A stretch of 43,659 nt of DNA, taken from a virus. A program made the position numbers and the translations under genes. Position 1 is the first letter of the stretch. Every line of letters begins with the position of its first letter. The notes beneath the pieces are model-generated. The model was not told where the DNA came from. It saw only the letters and a list, made by a program, of their open reading frames with translations, and ran no database searches. This document shows, one piece after another, positions 17,784 to 26,775 of this stretch. The DNA is taken from IMG/VR virus record IMGVR_UViG_3300028416_000028, positions 1 to 43,659 of that record, one strand, 5' to 3'.

Positions 17784-20700
17784 TTATGCCCTTGTACCTA
17801 TTAAATAAACTTTTAATCCTGTTCCTGCCACAGTTGATCCTACTTGGTCAATATTAACTATAATTTCTACATCGTCATTTAATGCTGTTGTAGTTATATT
17901 AGGTGGTGTAGCTGCTGTGGTACTTGTCTTTTCTCCAGCATCAATAGATAATAAGTTTGTAGTAAAAATAGATGATCCACCTTGCTCAATGTCTACAATT
18001 ATTGTACTCCCTGTTGGTGGGGTTGTTACACTTGCTCTAACATCAGTTATTGTCATTGCATACGGCATTCTAAATACTAATTTACCTTGACCTACTGTTA
18101 AGTCTGAAGTTTCATCACTTATAGCAAATGATATTGTAGATGCAGGGTCACCTTCTATTAACTGCCCAGTACTATCAAAGAATGCACTCTTAGTAGCAGC
18201 TGCACCTGTTCTATCCGTTACTGTTAGACTTCCATTAATTTTCAAAACCTCACTATCAAACTCTCCATATATTAGAGGATTATCTCTGTACATTCCAATA
18301 GCTAACCTGTAATCCGCTGCACCTTGTGATCCTACAGAGTATCCTTGCTCAAACCCTAGTAGTATAGTATTGTCAAGTGATACTGTTGCTGCGTATCCGT
18401 TCCGATAACCTACTAACATAGAATAATTAATAGTATCTGTAGTAGTGTATGCATTACTCTGTCCTGACACTAGAGAGTACTGTACTTGATTAGCATTCAA
18501 TGCATTATCTTTCCCAAATACAGAAGAGTATCTTATAAAGTTAGCCTCTTTAGCATTATCACCACCTGACAAAATACTATATTGTATATCGTCTCCATTC
18601 TCTGCGTTTTGTCTACCAAATAGTGCGGATTCTTTAATAGTAGACGCAACATTCGTAGCATTCCCATAACCTGACATTATAGTGTAAGTAATACTACTAG
18701 AATTATATCCGTTATCTCTACCAAATAAAGTAGTGTAATCTAAGTTGCCTGCATCGAATGCATTCCTGAATCCAAACAAACTACAATAGTCTACATCTGT
18801 AGCGTTATATGCGTTTTGATATCCCATAACACTATTATAAACTATAGCATTATCTACGTGATACAAATTTCCATAACCTATTATATTGTTTTGATTTAAT
18901 GCATTAGTATTATCGTAGCAGTTCCTCCACCCTATCAGAGTACATGAACCCACGCTTGATGCATTGTATCCATTTTCTCTACCTAAAAGAGTTGCGTTGT
19001 TAGCTACAAGTGCAGCAGTATATCCATTTTCTCTACCTATTATAACGTTGTCCGTTATAGCACCTATAGAGCTATATAGATTATTATACCCTGCCATAAA
19101 GTTGTAAGATGTTGCACCTGTATTAGAGTACATATTTCCATAGCCAAAGAAAGTATTATAGGAACTACTAGACACTGACTTTGCGTTATCCTGTCCTGAT
19201 ACAGTACTGCGATTTATTGATGTTGCTAGGGTTAAGTTTCCCTGACCTACGATGAAGTTTTCCACTCCTGTTGTTATAGATCCTGCATTGCTTACACCCA
19301 TAACTACGTTATTCAATCCACTGTCTACAGGATACTCTCCTGTATAAACTCCATTTACTGACAATGTACTAGATGGACTTGTAGTTCCTATACCTACATT
19401 CCCACTAGAGTCTATACGCATTCTTTCTAAGTTTCCATTACCATGGAAAGACATATAATTTGTCTGGTGTACATATCTAATTTGACCCTGAAAAGCATTA
19501 CTAGCACTTCCAAATGCAATTGCATTAGTTGCAGTAGTTCCTCCAATTTCTAGTCTAAGAAAAGCATTATCTGTAGCTGTTGTACCTGTAGACTTTACTC
19601 TGATAGAAGTACTGGTAGTATCTTGTACATCAAGACGCTGATCAGGAATTGTAATTCCTATTCCAACGTCACCATCGTCTGTTATTCTTAATCTCTCTAT
19701 TGCCCCACCTATTGCGTTATAAGCAGCTGTACCAAATGTCAAAGCACCACTAGGTAATGTACCACTATCGTTTTCGTTTACACTTTTTATAAATGATGTT
19801 ACATAAGGCGCATTTCCTCCTGGATCAGATGAGTAATATTCTATACTTCCAACAACATCGTCAACATCCCAATCAGCAGAATCAGTTGTGTTGTTAATTC
19901 TAAATGTTGGTGAATCTAGTGCCGCATCTCCACCTGAATTACCTGAGGCAATCTCTAAAAGAGTACTAGGACTCGTAGTTCCTATCCCTACGTATGCAGT
20001 GTCTCTAGTTAAAGTTATAATATCTCTAACAGTAGTTGTACTTGCTGACTGAAAATTTAGTGTATTATTAACTCCCTGAAGATTAATTCTAAATCCGTAA
20101 ATGCTACTACCCCAAGAAGTACCTGATTCAGCAAAATATAAATTTCCTGCGTCTGTTGGATTAGTGCCGTTTGCATTTGTAATAGTAATATCACCTTTTA
20201 CATTTAACTCAGTAGTTGGACTTGTAGTCCCTATACCTACACGATTATTAACATTATCAAATCTAACATTAACCCCATTAGTTACACTGCCAATTTGAAA
20301 ACTTCTACTAGCATCACCTTCTAAGTAATTTACACCTGATGTGTTATACCATTTACCTATAGCTGTTTCATTTGAGTTACCTAACTTGAAACCAAAGCCT
20401 GCCTTAGCATTAATAGCACCAACTACTTCAAGCTTATCATTTGGAGTAACTATTCCAATACCAACATTACCATATGCGGTAATACGCATCTTTTCAGTCT
20501 CTGCTGTCCCAGCCTTAGTATTAAATCCTACTCCGTACAAAGTTCCAGCACTTTCAGCAACAGTCCTTATAGAAGCTGCTACACCCACACCACCAGTACT
20601 AGCATCATTAGATTTAAATTCTATTTTAGCTAAGTCTTCTGTGTCTAATATACTAGTGTCTGTATTCTCTATTATTAAGTTTGTTGCAGTACTGTTAACT

Positions 20701-22631
20701 CCTTGTGATATATGTAATAATGAATCAGGAGAAGTAGTTCCTATCCCTACATTACCTGTGGTGTATACTGCATCGTTAGTGTCTGTACCATCTACAAACT
20801 TACCTCCGCCAGTAACATACGGGTCAATAAGACTAGCTAACTGTACTGCATCTACATACTTAACATTTTCAGCGTCAGAAACTAAAAACTTATCTGCTGA
20901 ATATGTTGTCGCTTCATTTACTGTAGAAACCCTTAGCCCACCATTAACATGAAGTGTGGCAGTAGGATTCGTAATTCCAATACCAACAAAACCATTATCA
21001 TCAATCTGCATTGCTAGGGTTGAAGTACCTGACGTCCCAGTATAAAAATCAATAGCCTTGTAATTATTTTTAATATTTAAAGCACCTGAATTTCCAGCCG
21101 TCAATCCAATTTCTGCATGTACATCATTGATTTGATCAGTGAATTCTATTTTTACAGCATTTGGATCGTTTGAATTTGTATCCTGCAATGTTAATACAGG
21201 GTTTCCACTTGCAATATGCAACTCGCTATTAGGACTTGTAGTTCCTATTCCTACGTTACCTGATGAATCAATACGCATTCTTTCAGTACCCCCATCTTCA
21301 AAAACTAAACTATCGTTTTTATATCCGATAGCCTTTTCTATATCTGTTCTAAAACCACCACCTGCTGCTGAACTTTGAGATCCACTGAATTTAATATATG
21401 CCTCTGTAGTTGAAAGAGATGTGTCAGTATCTTGAACGAAAATAATTGGATTTGCTTTTTCAACATGTAGTATATTTTCAGGACTTGCATTCCCTATACC
21501 TACGTTGCCATCCCCATCAATACGCATTCGTTCAGTATTACCCTCACCAAACGTAATCAGATCATCATTCATAGATCCAAACTGCATATACCCCATTAAG
21601 GTAGTATCTATCTTTCTCTGTATTCTTTGTGCTGCATGAGTCCAATCTGTTCCTGTGGTTAATCTCTCGGATGTAAATTGTAAAGTATCAGTGTTATTAT
21701 TTGTAGTTTTTAAACTAAGCAAAGCTACCTCATCTCCTGCAGTGCCTCCTAATATTCCACCATCTACATATAATTTAGCTATGGGATTTGTACTCCCTAT
21801 ACCCACGTCTCCATTAGAGTCTATCCGTACTTGTTCAGCTCCTGCTGTATATAAACGCATAGCATCAACACTATGTGTATATTTAATCTGTCCTCTAGTA
21901 CTTGATGAAGAATCCCCAAAGGCAACAATGCTAGATGCAGTAGTTCCCCCAACTCTTATTCTAACTAAGGCATCATCTGAAGATCCTGTACCTGAAGAAC
22001 GTACTCTAATAGAAGGATCAGTAACAGCTTGTACATCAAGAAGATAACCAGGGGTAGTAGTTCCTATTCCTACATACCCATCATTTTGAATTCTCATCTT
22101 CTCACTACCACCAACGCCAATTCTAATAGGGTTTCCTTCCCCTTCATATAAAAGAACATCACCAGACCTAGCGGATATATCAAAGTCAGCACCAGTAGTG
22201 TCAGTAAGGCGTAATCCAGCAGTATCTGTATTCTGAATCTGTAACCCTTTACCACCATAGGATAATAAAGGACTTGTTGTCCCTATACCTACGTTGCCTG
22301 ATGAATTAATACGCATATGTTCACTTTCACTAGCGGAGTCTGAATTAGTAAAGAATCCTAAAGCATTCGCATTTCCAAAAGCAGATTCATTTATTGATTT
22401 AATAGCTGCCCCTACAGCAGGATAATTACCTGAAGTGTCTGAGTTATAAAACTCAATAGAAGAAACAACGTCTCCTATTGTAGAAGTGGAAGATTCATTT
22501 GTTAGTCTCAGCACAGGAAAGGTGTCAGAAACTTCCAACCTAGAATTTGGACTTGTAGTTCCAATACCCACGTTACCTGTTACCGTAAGCTCTCCATCAA
22601 TAGACTGACTGTTTAAAAATCTAATTGCCAT
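17784..22631 (-). CDS. Long tail fibre with VGIGTTSP repeats (1615 aa)
   Basis: The N-terminus MAIRFLNSQSIDGELTVTG resembles that of the other long fibre (MAVRYLTGLNVSGN), suggesting a shared attachment segment. Residues about 20-1140 contain thirteen VGIG-type turns (NVGIGTTSP, DVGIGSTNP, FVGIGITNP and similar) spaced about 60-130 residues apart, each usually preceded by ERMRIDSSG-like strands; this is typical of trimeric beta-helical fibres. Residues about 1150-1440 form about eleven repeats of roughly 25 residues (LFGRENGYNAS, LIGWRNCYDN, VMGYQNAYNAT, LFGFRNAFDAG) that resemble YadA-head-like stacked turns. The last 110 residues (KLVFRMPYAMTITDVRAS; AGEKTSTTAATPP; VGSTVAGTGLKVYLIG) are a small beta domain found at many fibre ends. 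No S74 peptidase-type chaperone was recognised. It is a likely host-recognition fibre. Confidence 0.88.
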   Translation of the reverse strand: MAIRFLNSQSIDGELTVTGNVGIGTTSPNSRLEVSDTFPVLRLTNESSTSTIGDVVSSIEFYNSDTSGNYPAVGAAIKSINESAFGNANALGFFTNSDSASESEHMRINSSGNVGIGTTSPLLSYGGKGLQIQNTDTAGLRLTDTTGADFDISARSGDVLLYEGEGNPIRIGVGGSEKMRIQNDGYVGIGTTTPGYLLDVQAVTDPSIRVRSSGTGSSDDALVRIRVGGTTASSIVAFGDSSSSTRGQIKYTHSVDAMRLYTAGAEQVRIDSNGDVGIGSTNPIAKLYVDGGILGGTAGDEVALLSLKTTNNNTDTLQFTSERLTTGTDWTHAAQRIQRKIDTTLMGYMQFGSMNDDLITFGEGNTERMRIDGDGNVGIGNASPENILHVEKANPIIFVQDTDTSLSTTEAYIKFSGSQSSAAGGGFRTDIEKAIGYKNDSLVFEDGGTERMRIDSSGNVGIGTTSPNSELHIASGNPVLTLQDTNSNDPNAVKIEFTDQINDVHAEIGLTAGNSGALNIKNNYKAIDFYTGTSGTSTLAMQIDDNGFVGIGITNPTATLHVNGGLRVSTVNEATTYSADKFLVSDAENVKYVDAVQLASLIDPYVTGGGKFVDGTDTNDAVYTTGNVGIGTTSPDSLLHISQGVNSTATNLIIENTDTSILDTEDLAKIEFKSNDASTGGVGVAASIRTVAESAGTLYGVGFNTKAGTAETEKMRITAYGNVGIGIVTPNDKLEVVGAINAKAGFGFKLGNSNETAIGKWYNTSGVNYLEGDASRSFQIGSVTNGVNVRFDNVNNRVGIGTTSPTTELNVKGDITITNANGTNPTDAGNLYFAESGTSWGSSIYGFRINLQGVNNTLNFQSASTTTVRDIITLTRDTAYVGIGTTSPSTLLEIASGNSGGDAALDSPTFRINNTTDSADWDVDDVVGSIEYYSSDPGGNAPYVTSFIKSVNENDSGTLPSGALTFGTAAYNAIGGAIERLRITDDGDVGIGITIPDQRLDVQDTTSTSIRVKSTGTTATDNAFLRLEIGGTTATNAIAFGSASNAFQGQIRYVHQTNYMSFHGNGNLERMRIDSSGNVGIGTTSPSSTLSVNGVYTGEYPVDSGLNNVVMGVSNAGSITTGVENFIVGQGNLTLATSINRSTVSGQDNAKSVSSSSYNTFFGYGNMYSNTGATSYNFMAGYNNLYSSIGAITDNVIIGRENGYTAALVANNATLLGRENGYNASSVGSCTLIGWRNCYDNTNALNQNNIIGYGNLYHVDNAIVYNSVMGYQNAYNATDVDYCSLFGFRNAFDAGNLDYTTLFGRDNGYNSSSITYTIMSGYGNATNVASTIKESALFGRQNAENGDDIQYSILSGGDNAKEANFIRYSSVFGKDNALNANQVQYSLVSGQSNAYTTTDTINYSMLVGYRNGYAATVSLDNTILLGFEQGYSVGSQGAADYRLAIGMYRDNPLIYGEFDSEVLKINGSLTVTDRTGAAATKSAFFDSTGQLIEGDPASTISFAISDETSDLTVGQGKLVFRMPYAMTITDVRASVTTPPTGSTIIVDIEQGGSSIFTTNLLSIDAGEKTSTTAATPPNITTTALNDDVEIIVNIDQVGSTVAGTGLKVYLIGTRA

Positions 22632-22667
22632 AGGGTATTAAATTGTATTGTATTTTATAGGTTGGTA

Positions 22668-23093
22668 TTATATCTCCTCCTCTGGTTCAGCCTCTACTGG
22701 CTCTTCCTCTACTGGTTCTTCTTCTACAGGTGGCTCTGGTGGCTCTGGTTCTCCACCTACAGTAAGTGTCACTGATGCTGGAGTGATTAACAAATTAATC
22801 TGAGACTGTATATTAGCCTCAATAGAAGCAACCTCTTCCTCCCCCATTGCACCCTTAGTCCACTCAACAACAATTTCGTTTGTCAAGTCTTCAAAGGGAA
22901 TAAAGTCTGTAATGTCATCCGTGCTTAACACCTGAGTACCAATACTCCTAGCCTGATAGGGATTACCCTGCGGGTCTAGTTGGTCTGATACACCCGTTAC
23001 TATCCAGTGTACGTTGTACACCACATCTGGGTCTTCTCCAATTAGAGGGTATGCATCTACTGTCTTGCAGTTCCAGTTATAAGTTGTTGTCAT
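22668..23093 (-). CDS. Fibre-locus protein with acidic Pro/Glu tail (141 aa)
   Basis: Residues 1-112 look like a small globular domain (YNWNCKTVDAYPLIGEDPDV; VYNVHWIVTGVSDQL) of the style seen in short proteins of marine (cyano-type) phage tails. From about residue 113 it becomes a low-complexity Glu/Pro tail (GGEPEPPEPPVEEEPVEEEP). It lies between two long fibre genes and has no strong promoter or terminator of its own. Function unknown; the tail may be a flexible or charged linker. Confidence 0.6.
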   Translation of the reverse strand: MTTTYNWNCKTVDAYPLIGEDPDVVYNVHWIVTGVSDQLDPQGNPYQARSIGTQVLSTDDITDFIPFEDLTNEIVVEWTKGAMGEEEVASIEANIQSQINLLITPASVTLTVGGEPEPPEPPVEEEPVEEEPVEAEPEEEI

Positions 23094-23152
23094 TTCTTTT
23101 AATTTTAAAGATATAAAAAGATATTAAAAATCACCATCCTTTAATTATGTTA

Positions 23153-25351
23153 TTATCCTATTTTAGTTACTAATACCCTTAATGTGTTAGCAGCTTGACT
23201 TGTTGATGTAGATAATGTTAAATCAAACGGTGAATTTGGTTTTCTTAGTACATCAACATAAACTGTATCACCACTTGATATTTCATATACTTGCACCATT
23301 ACATCTCTTGTACCTAAACCATGAGCAACATCCCAAGTATTTGTTGTAGTTGATGGATATGTACCTGCAAAACTAAGGTTGCTATTCAACTGAACCCAAC
23401 CATTTGGAGTTACATCAAAGTTTGCACTATCAAAACCAGCAACACCCTTTTGTGTTGCTCCGTCTGATGTATTAGCACCTGCTATGTTGGCATCTGCTTG
23501 TACAACAGTGTAGTTACTCAATGCAGGAGAAGATCCCGCTGTTATGTCATTATTAGCAAATATGAAATCTCCTGGCTCAACTGCTTCCCCTAAGAAGCTA
23601 CCTGATACTGAAACTACGAAATAATCTCCTGTGTTAAGAGCTATGTTACTTGCTCCTTCTAATGCTGGAGAGTTTGTGTTGGCATTATATGATCCTTGAA
23701 ATATACCAACACCAGCAATAAGTAATTCTACTTGCCCTAGATTTGGAGCGCTTGAAGCAGCGGTAGCAAGTGGTACTGTTACCTGACCCGTGAATGACCC
23801 CGTACCTGTTACGCTTAAGTTACCACCAGTAAGTGTAAGGTTATCTCCAACTGTTAAATCACTTGTTATAGTTACATCATCAGGTAATCCAACAGTAATA
23901 CTACCGTTGTTTCCAACCGATTCTGTAATTTCAATTTCATTTGTAGTACCATTAAAAGTAACTGTACTATCAGTTCCTGCACTTGCGTCTAAAGTTATAA
24001 TGGCTGAGTTAGCACCACCTGCTGAAACAGGTAATGTGTATGTAGTATCGCTCCCTCCTATATAAGTTTTTAATTGACTAAGAGTACCTCTCTTCACCGC
24101 TGTACCTGCTGTGGAACTAACATCCTCAAATAAGAATTCATCAGCATCAACTAAAGTAATACTTGTTCCTGAGTTAGCGTCATTTATAATACCTGTGGAA
24201 GTATAATCAATTTCTATATTATTTGCCAAAGATAATATACCAGCTCCTCCAATAACATTTAATGTAGGGTTTATTGTAGAGGTACCCGACTGAGTCATAC
24301 CTGTTCCGGCTGTTACACTTGTAACTGTACCCACATTAGTTGTTGCACTAGTATTAATAGTAACTGTAGTGCCACTTACTGAAGTTGTAATATTTGTTCC
24401 ACCTGTATAAGTAAATGTACCAGCTCCTGTAATTGCTGTACCTGTACCACTATCTGCTGCATTAGTAATGCTTGTTACTGTACCTCCAGAGTTTTGATCA
24501 GTTGCCCATGATGGTATTCCTGATGCTACTTTTAATACTTGTCCTGTTGAACCAATAGGTAATTTAGCTAGTGTTGTACTATTAGAAGCATATAGTATAT
24601 CTCCTGTTGTATAAGTTGTTAAACCAGTACCACCAGAACCTGTTGCTAGTGTTCCACCTAAAGTTAATGTACCACTTGTTGTTATAGCTCCACCAGTTAA
24701 TGTCAATCCAGTACTTCCACCAGATCCGTCTACACTTGTTACAGTACCTGCACCTGCATTAATATAAGTTGCTACTTGAGATAAGTTTGCAAATTTAGCA
24801 CTATTATCTGTAGCATCATTAAATAAAATTTTATCAGTTGCTGTTAATGTTATAGCTGTTCCGTCAGATGCTGCTAGTATAATATTATCTGTTCCAGCAT
24901 AGTCAATATTAACAGTTGGCGTTACAGTTGATGTACCTGTGATAGTAATTCCTGTACCTCCAGCCACGTCTGTAACTGTTCCAGCTGCTGAATCAGTTCC
25001 TGTAACTGTAAGTGTATTACCACTTCTAGTTACTCCTACTGTACCTGCTCCTACAATTAATACATCATCATTAGTTGCATCTGATCCTGCAAGTCTTACA
25101 CCTGCTGTTCCATTTGTTGAACCAATACCTGATAAATCATATGTAGTATTTGAAGATGCACCTGTTGCTAAATCTACCCAATTTGTACCATCGTACAGCT
25201 TAAGTTTATTAGTACCAGAGTTATAATATATTTTACCCGCAATTCCTGCAGGATCAGCACCAAGAGGTTGAATAACTACATTCTGTAATTGATTGCTGTT
25301 TAAATTTATGTTTCCGGATACATTTAGACCAGTTAAATATCTTACTGCCAT
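23153..25351 (-). CDS. Tail fibre protein (732 aa), Gly/Thr-rich beta fibre
   Basis: The N-terminus MAVRYLTGLNVSGNINLNSN plus IAGKIYYNSGTNKLKLYDGT is a common fibre-attachment pattern (KIYYNSGTNKLKLYDG turn). The bulk (about 80-560) is Gly/Thr/Ser-rich beta repeat (TGTAGVRLAG; GTVTSVDGSG; GTGLTTYTTGDILY; GTVTSVTAGTG). The C-terminal part contains GVGIFQGSYNANTNSPALEG and FAGTYPSTTTNTWDVAHGLG, then VMVQVYEISSGDTVYVDV, a small beta domain found at the ends of phage fibres. It is transcribed first of the two long fibres. The two fibres may recognise different receptors. Confidence 0.82.
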   Translation of the reverse strand: MAVRYLTGLNVSGNINLNSNQLQNVVIQPLGADPAGIAGKIYYNSGTNKLKLYDGTNWVDLATGASSNTTYDLSGIGSTNGTAGVRLAGSDATNDDVLIVGAGTVGVTRSGNTLTVTGTDSAAGTVTDVAGGTGITITGTSTVTPTVNIDYAGTDNIILAASDGTAITLTATDKILFNDATDNSAKFANLSQVATYINAGAGTVTSVDGSGGSTGLTLTGGAITTSGTLTLGGTLATGSGGTGLTTYTTGDILYASNSTTLAKLPIGSTGQVLKVASGIPSWATDQNSGGTVTSITNAADSGTGTAITGAGTFTYTGGTNITTSVSGTTVTINTSATTNVGTVTSVTAGTGMTQSGTSTINPTLNVIGGAGILSLANNIEIDYTSTGIINDANSGTSITLVDADEFLFEDVSSTAGTAVKRGTLSQLKTYIGGSDTTYTLPVSAGGANSAIITLDASAGTDSTVTFNGTTNEIEITESVGNNGSITVGLPDDVTITSDLTVGDNLTLTGGNLSVTGTGSFTGQVTVPLATAASSAPNLGQVELLIAGVGIFQGSYNANTNSPALEGASNIALNTGDYFVVSVSGSFLGEAVEPGDFIFANNDITAGSSPALSNYTVVQADANIAGANTSDGATQKGVAGFDSANFDVTPNGWVQLNSNLSFAGTYPSTTTNTWDVAHGLGTRDVMVQVYEISSGDTVYVDVLRKPNSPFDLTLSTSTSQAANTLRVLVTKIG

Positions 25352-25373
25352 TACCTTTATATTTTATTTATTA

Positions 25374-25916
25374 TTAATTTAAAAACGCACACCCTGAGAA
25401 TGATGCATTAAATGTTACAACTAATTGCTGTGAACTTATGTAATCCACATTACCTACCACAACTGTATTTGCGCTGTCTACTACAGTAACAGAAGGATAT
25501 GATCCTAAATTATGCGTTATAGTCCATGTATCTGATGCTTGCTCAAAACATTGTGAGTAAGTTCCTGTATCAGCTATAATACCCTCTAAATCTAAGATTG
25601 TACAAACACTAGTAGGTGTCTCTGGACAACTTACGCTTGCTTTTAAGTTAACTTTTGCCAAAGGTTCAACAAATACACCAGCTGTATCTGTAGCAACAAC
25701 AACTTTAAAACTTGCTGCGTTTTGCCAATCACATATACTCTTTCGTAATACAGCTTGTTCCATATCTGTATAACAGCAAGATCCTATCCCAAATCTAACA
25801 GATTGAAAGTTTGTATATACTTGCTGAGCAAAAGTTTGCTCTACCTTAATTCTTTTAAGTAGAGCTAATTCTTTTACTTGTTCTTCATTAGAATATGATC
25901 TTATTGCTTTAGCCAT
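25374..25916 (-). CDS. Fibre protein with HNLGxYPSVTV C-terminal domain (180 aa)
   Basis: The N-terminal third is helical (MAKAIRSYSNEEQVKELALL, then KVEQTFAQQVY) and could attach or trimerise the protein. The C-terminal 50 residues (WTITHNLGSYPSVTVVDSAN and VDYISSQQLVVTFNASFSG) form a beta domain often found at the tip of virion fibres. Cysteines are frequent (SCCYTDMEQ; SVSCPETPTSVC). Its position at the border of head and fibre genes means it may be a head fibre rather than a tail fibre. Its start overlaps the end of a small zinc-ribbon-like gene (25909-26076) by 8 nt. Confidence 0.65.
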   Translation of the reverse strand: MAKAIRSYSNEEQVKELALLKRIKVEQTFAQQVYTNFQSVRFGIGSCCYTDMEQAVLRKSICDWQNAASFKVVVATDTAGVFVEPLAKVNLKASVSCPETPTSVCTILDLEGIIADTGTYSQCFEQASDTWTITHNLGSYPSVTVVDSANTVVVGNVDYISSQQLVVTFNASFSGCAFLN

Positions 25917-26076
25917 GTTGTCTATTTACTAAATCTTTTATTTTTTGTTTTGCTAAATTTTGATTTAGATTATTATTCTTGGTTTTACATGCTTTACAAA
26001 TTACTACTCCATTACCTAATGAAACTTTTTGACAACCACATGTAAATTTTTTATTGCAATATGCACAGTTTGACAT
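25909..26076 (-). CDS. Small Cys-rich zinc-finger-like protein (55 aa)
   Basis: Reading on the minus strand from ATG at 26076 gives MSNCAYCNKKFTCGCQKVSL followed by GNGVVICKACKTKNN and a Lys/Asn-rich tail, stop at 25909. Cysteines C4-x2-C7, C13-x-C15 and C27-x2-C30 form a compact zinc-binding pattern; the CGCQK...C..C arrangement is familiar from small proteins of Bacteroidetes phages. It fills the 170-nt gap between the 191-residue protein and the 180-residue fibre, with 8-nt overlap to the latter. Conservation of the motif and tight packing support a real gene; its role is unknown. Confidence 0.75.
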   Translation of the reverse strand: MSNCAYCNKKFTCGCQKVSLGNGVVICKACKTKNNNLNQNLAKQKIKDLVNRQHG

Positions 26077-26086
26077 AATATTTGGT

Positions 26087-26662
26087 TTATACTAAATATG
26101 TTGAACTTGATCCACAGTTACCTGATGGACATGATATTTTATTTAATCTTGTTTTTGCATAGTTATATAATTGCATACCATGGGCTGATGATTGACAATA
26201 TTCTACATTTGCAATAGCAGCGTCAATAATAGTCTTTATATAACTCATCTCAGCAAGTAATGCTTGCTTCTCTGAATTAGGCTGGCAGGCTTGAACTTCT
26301 AAATCGCACAGTACTTCATAATAAGTTGTTAAAAGTCTTGTAACTCTTAAATGATTATACTCTACATATACTTTAGAATTTGGTGAAACGCTATACTTTA
26401 TAATATATATTCCATCAGGAATCTTATCTTGAACTGTACCGCAATTTTCTTTTTGTAATGATAGTGTACATGCTGTTAAACACATGTCAAAACTTTTATC
26501 TACATCTATAAGAACAGGTACACTAAACCCAGGAAGAGTAATCAATAACTCCTCACAGTCAACGGCAAGCTCACTGCTATATTGACTTGTATCTTTAATA
26601 CATAATAAATCACAGTTTGAAACTGTAGGTATTTCTAAACTTAATATATGTTTACTGGCCAT
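26087..26662 (-). CDS. Conserved structural-region protein, Cys-containing (191 aa)
   Basis: N-terminal beta region (MASKHILSLEIPTVSNCDLL; LITLPGFSVPVLIDV; IPDGIYIIKYSVSPNSKVYV) followed by a helical half (LLAEMSYIKTIIDAAIANVE) and a Cys-containing end (ISCPSGNCGSSSTYLV). Proteins of this length and beta-then-helix plan sit between capsid and fibre genes in crAss-like phages; I suspect a head or head-fibre-attachment protein. It starts a new unit downstream of the terminator at 26716-26749. The exact role is not clear from sequence. Confidence 0.6.
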   Translation of the reverse strand: MASKHILSLEIPTVSNCDLLCIKDTSQYSSELAVDCEELLITLPGFSVPVLIDVDKSFDMCLTACTLSLQKENCGTVQDKIPDGIYIIKYSVSPNSKVYVEYNHLRVTRLLTTYYEVLCDLEVQACQPNSEKQALLAEMSYIKTIIDAAIANVEYCQSSAHGMQLYNYAKTRLNKISCPSGNCGSSSTYLV

Positions 26663-26715
26663 ATTCTATATTGCTTTTGCTATATAGATAATATACAAAA
26701 ATTAAATAGAATATA

Positions 26716-26749
26716 AAATAAAAAGAGCAGAAGATTTACCTTCTGCTCT
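26716..26749 (-). terminator. Strong intrinsic terminator after 496-aa structural gene
   Basis: On the minus strand AGAGCAGAAG and CTTCTGCTCT form a perfect 10-bp stem with a 6-nt loop, followed by TTTTATTTTAT. Arms are at 26724-26733 and 26740-26749. It separates the 496-residue structural gene from the 191-residue gene and the fibres. Confidence 0.9.
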
Positions 26750-26775
26750 AATATAAAAACTATATAATGTAAATA

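Noticed and set aside
20341-20952. Long plus-strand open frame (203 codons) inside the 1615-aa fibre
   Set aside because: It is an antisense shadow of repetitive, low-stop fibre codons; composition is unlike a real protein and it has no promoter or start context.
17784-22631. Regularly spaced repeats resembling a CRISPR array
   Set aside because: The repeats are degenerate, in frame, irregularly spaced and encode VGIG protein turns; no spacer-repeat structure or cas genes.
17784-22631. C-terminal S74 intramolecular chaperone
   Set aside because: VGIGTTSP fibres often end in such a domain, but the last 110 residues show a different small beta domain and no S74 catalytic pattern was recognised.
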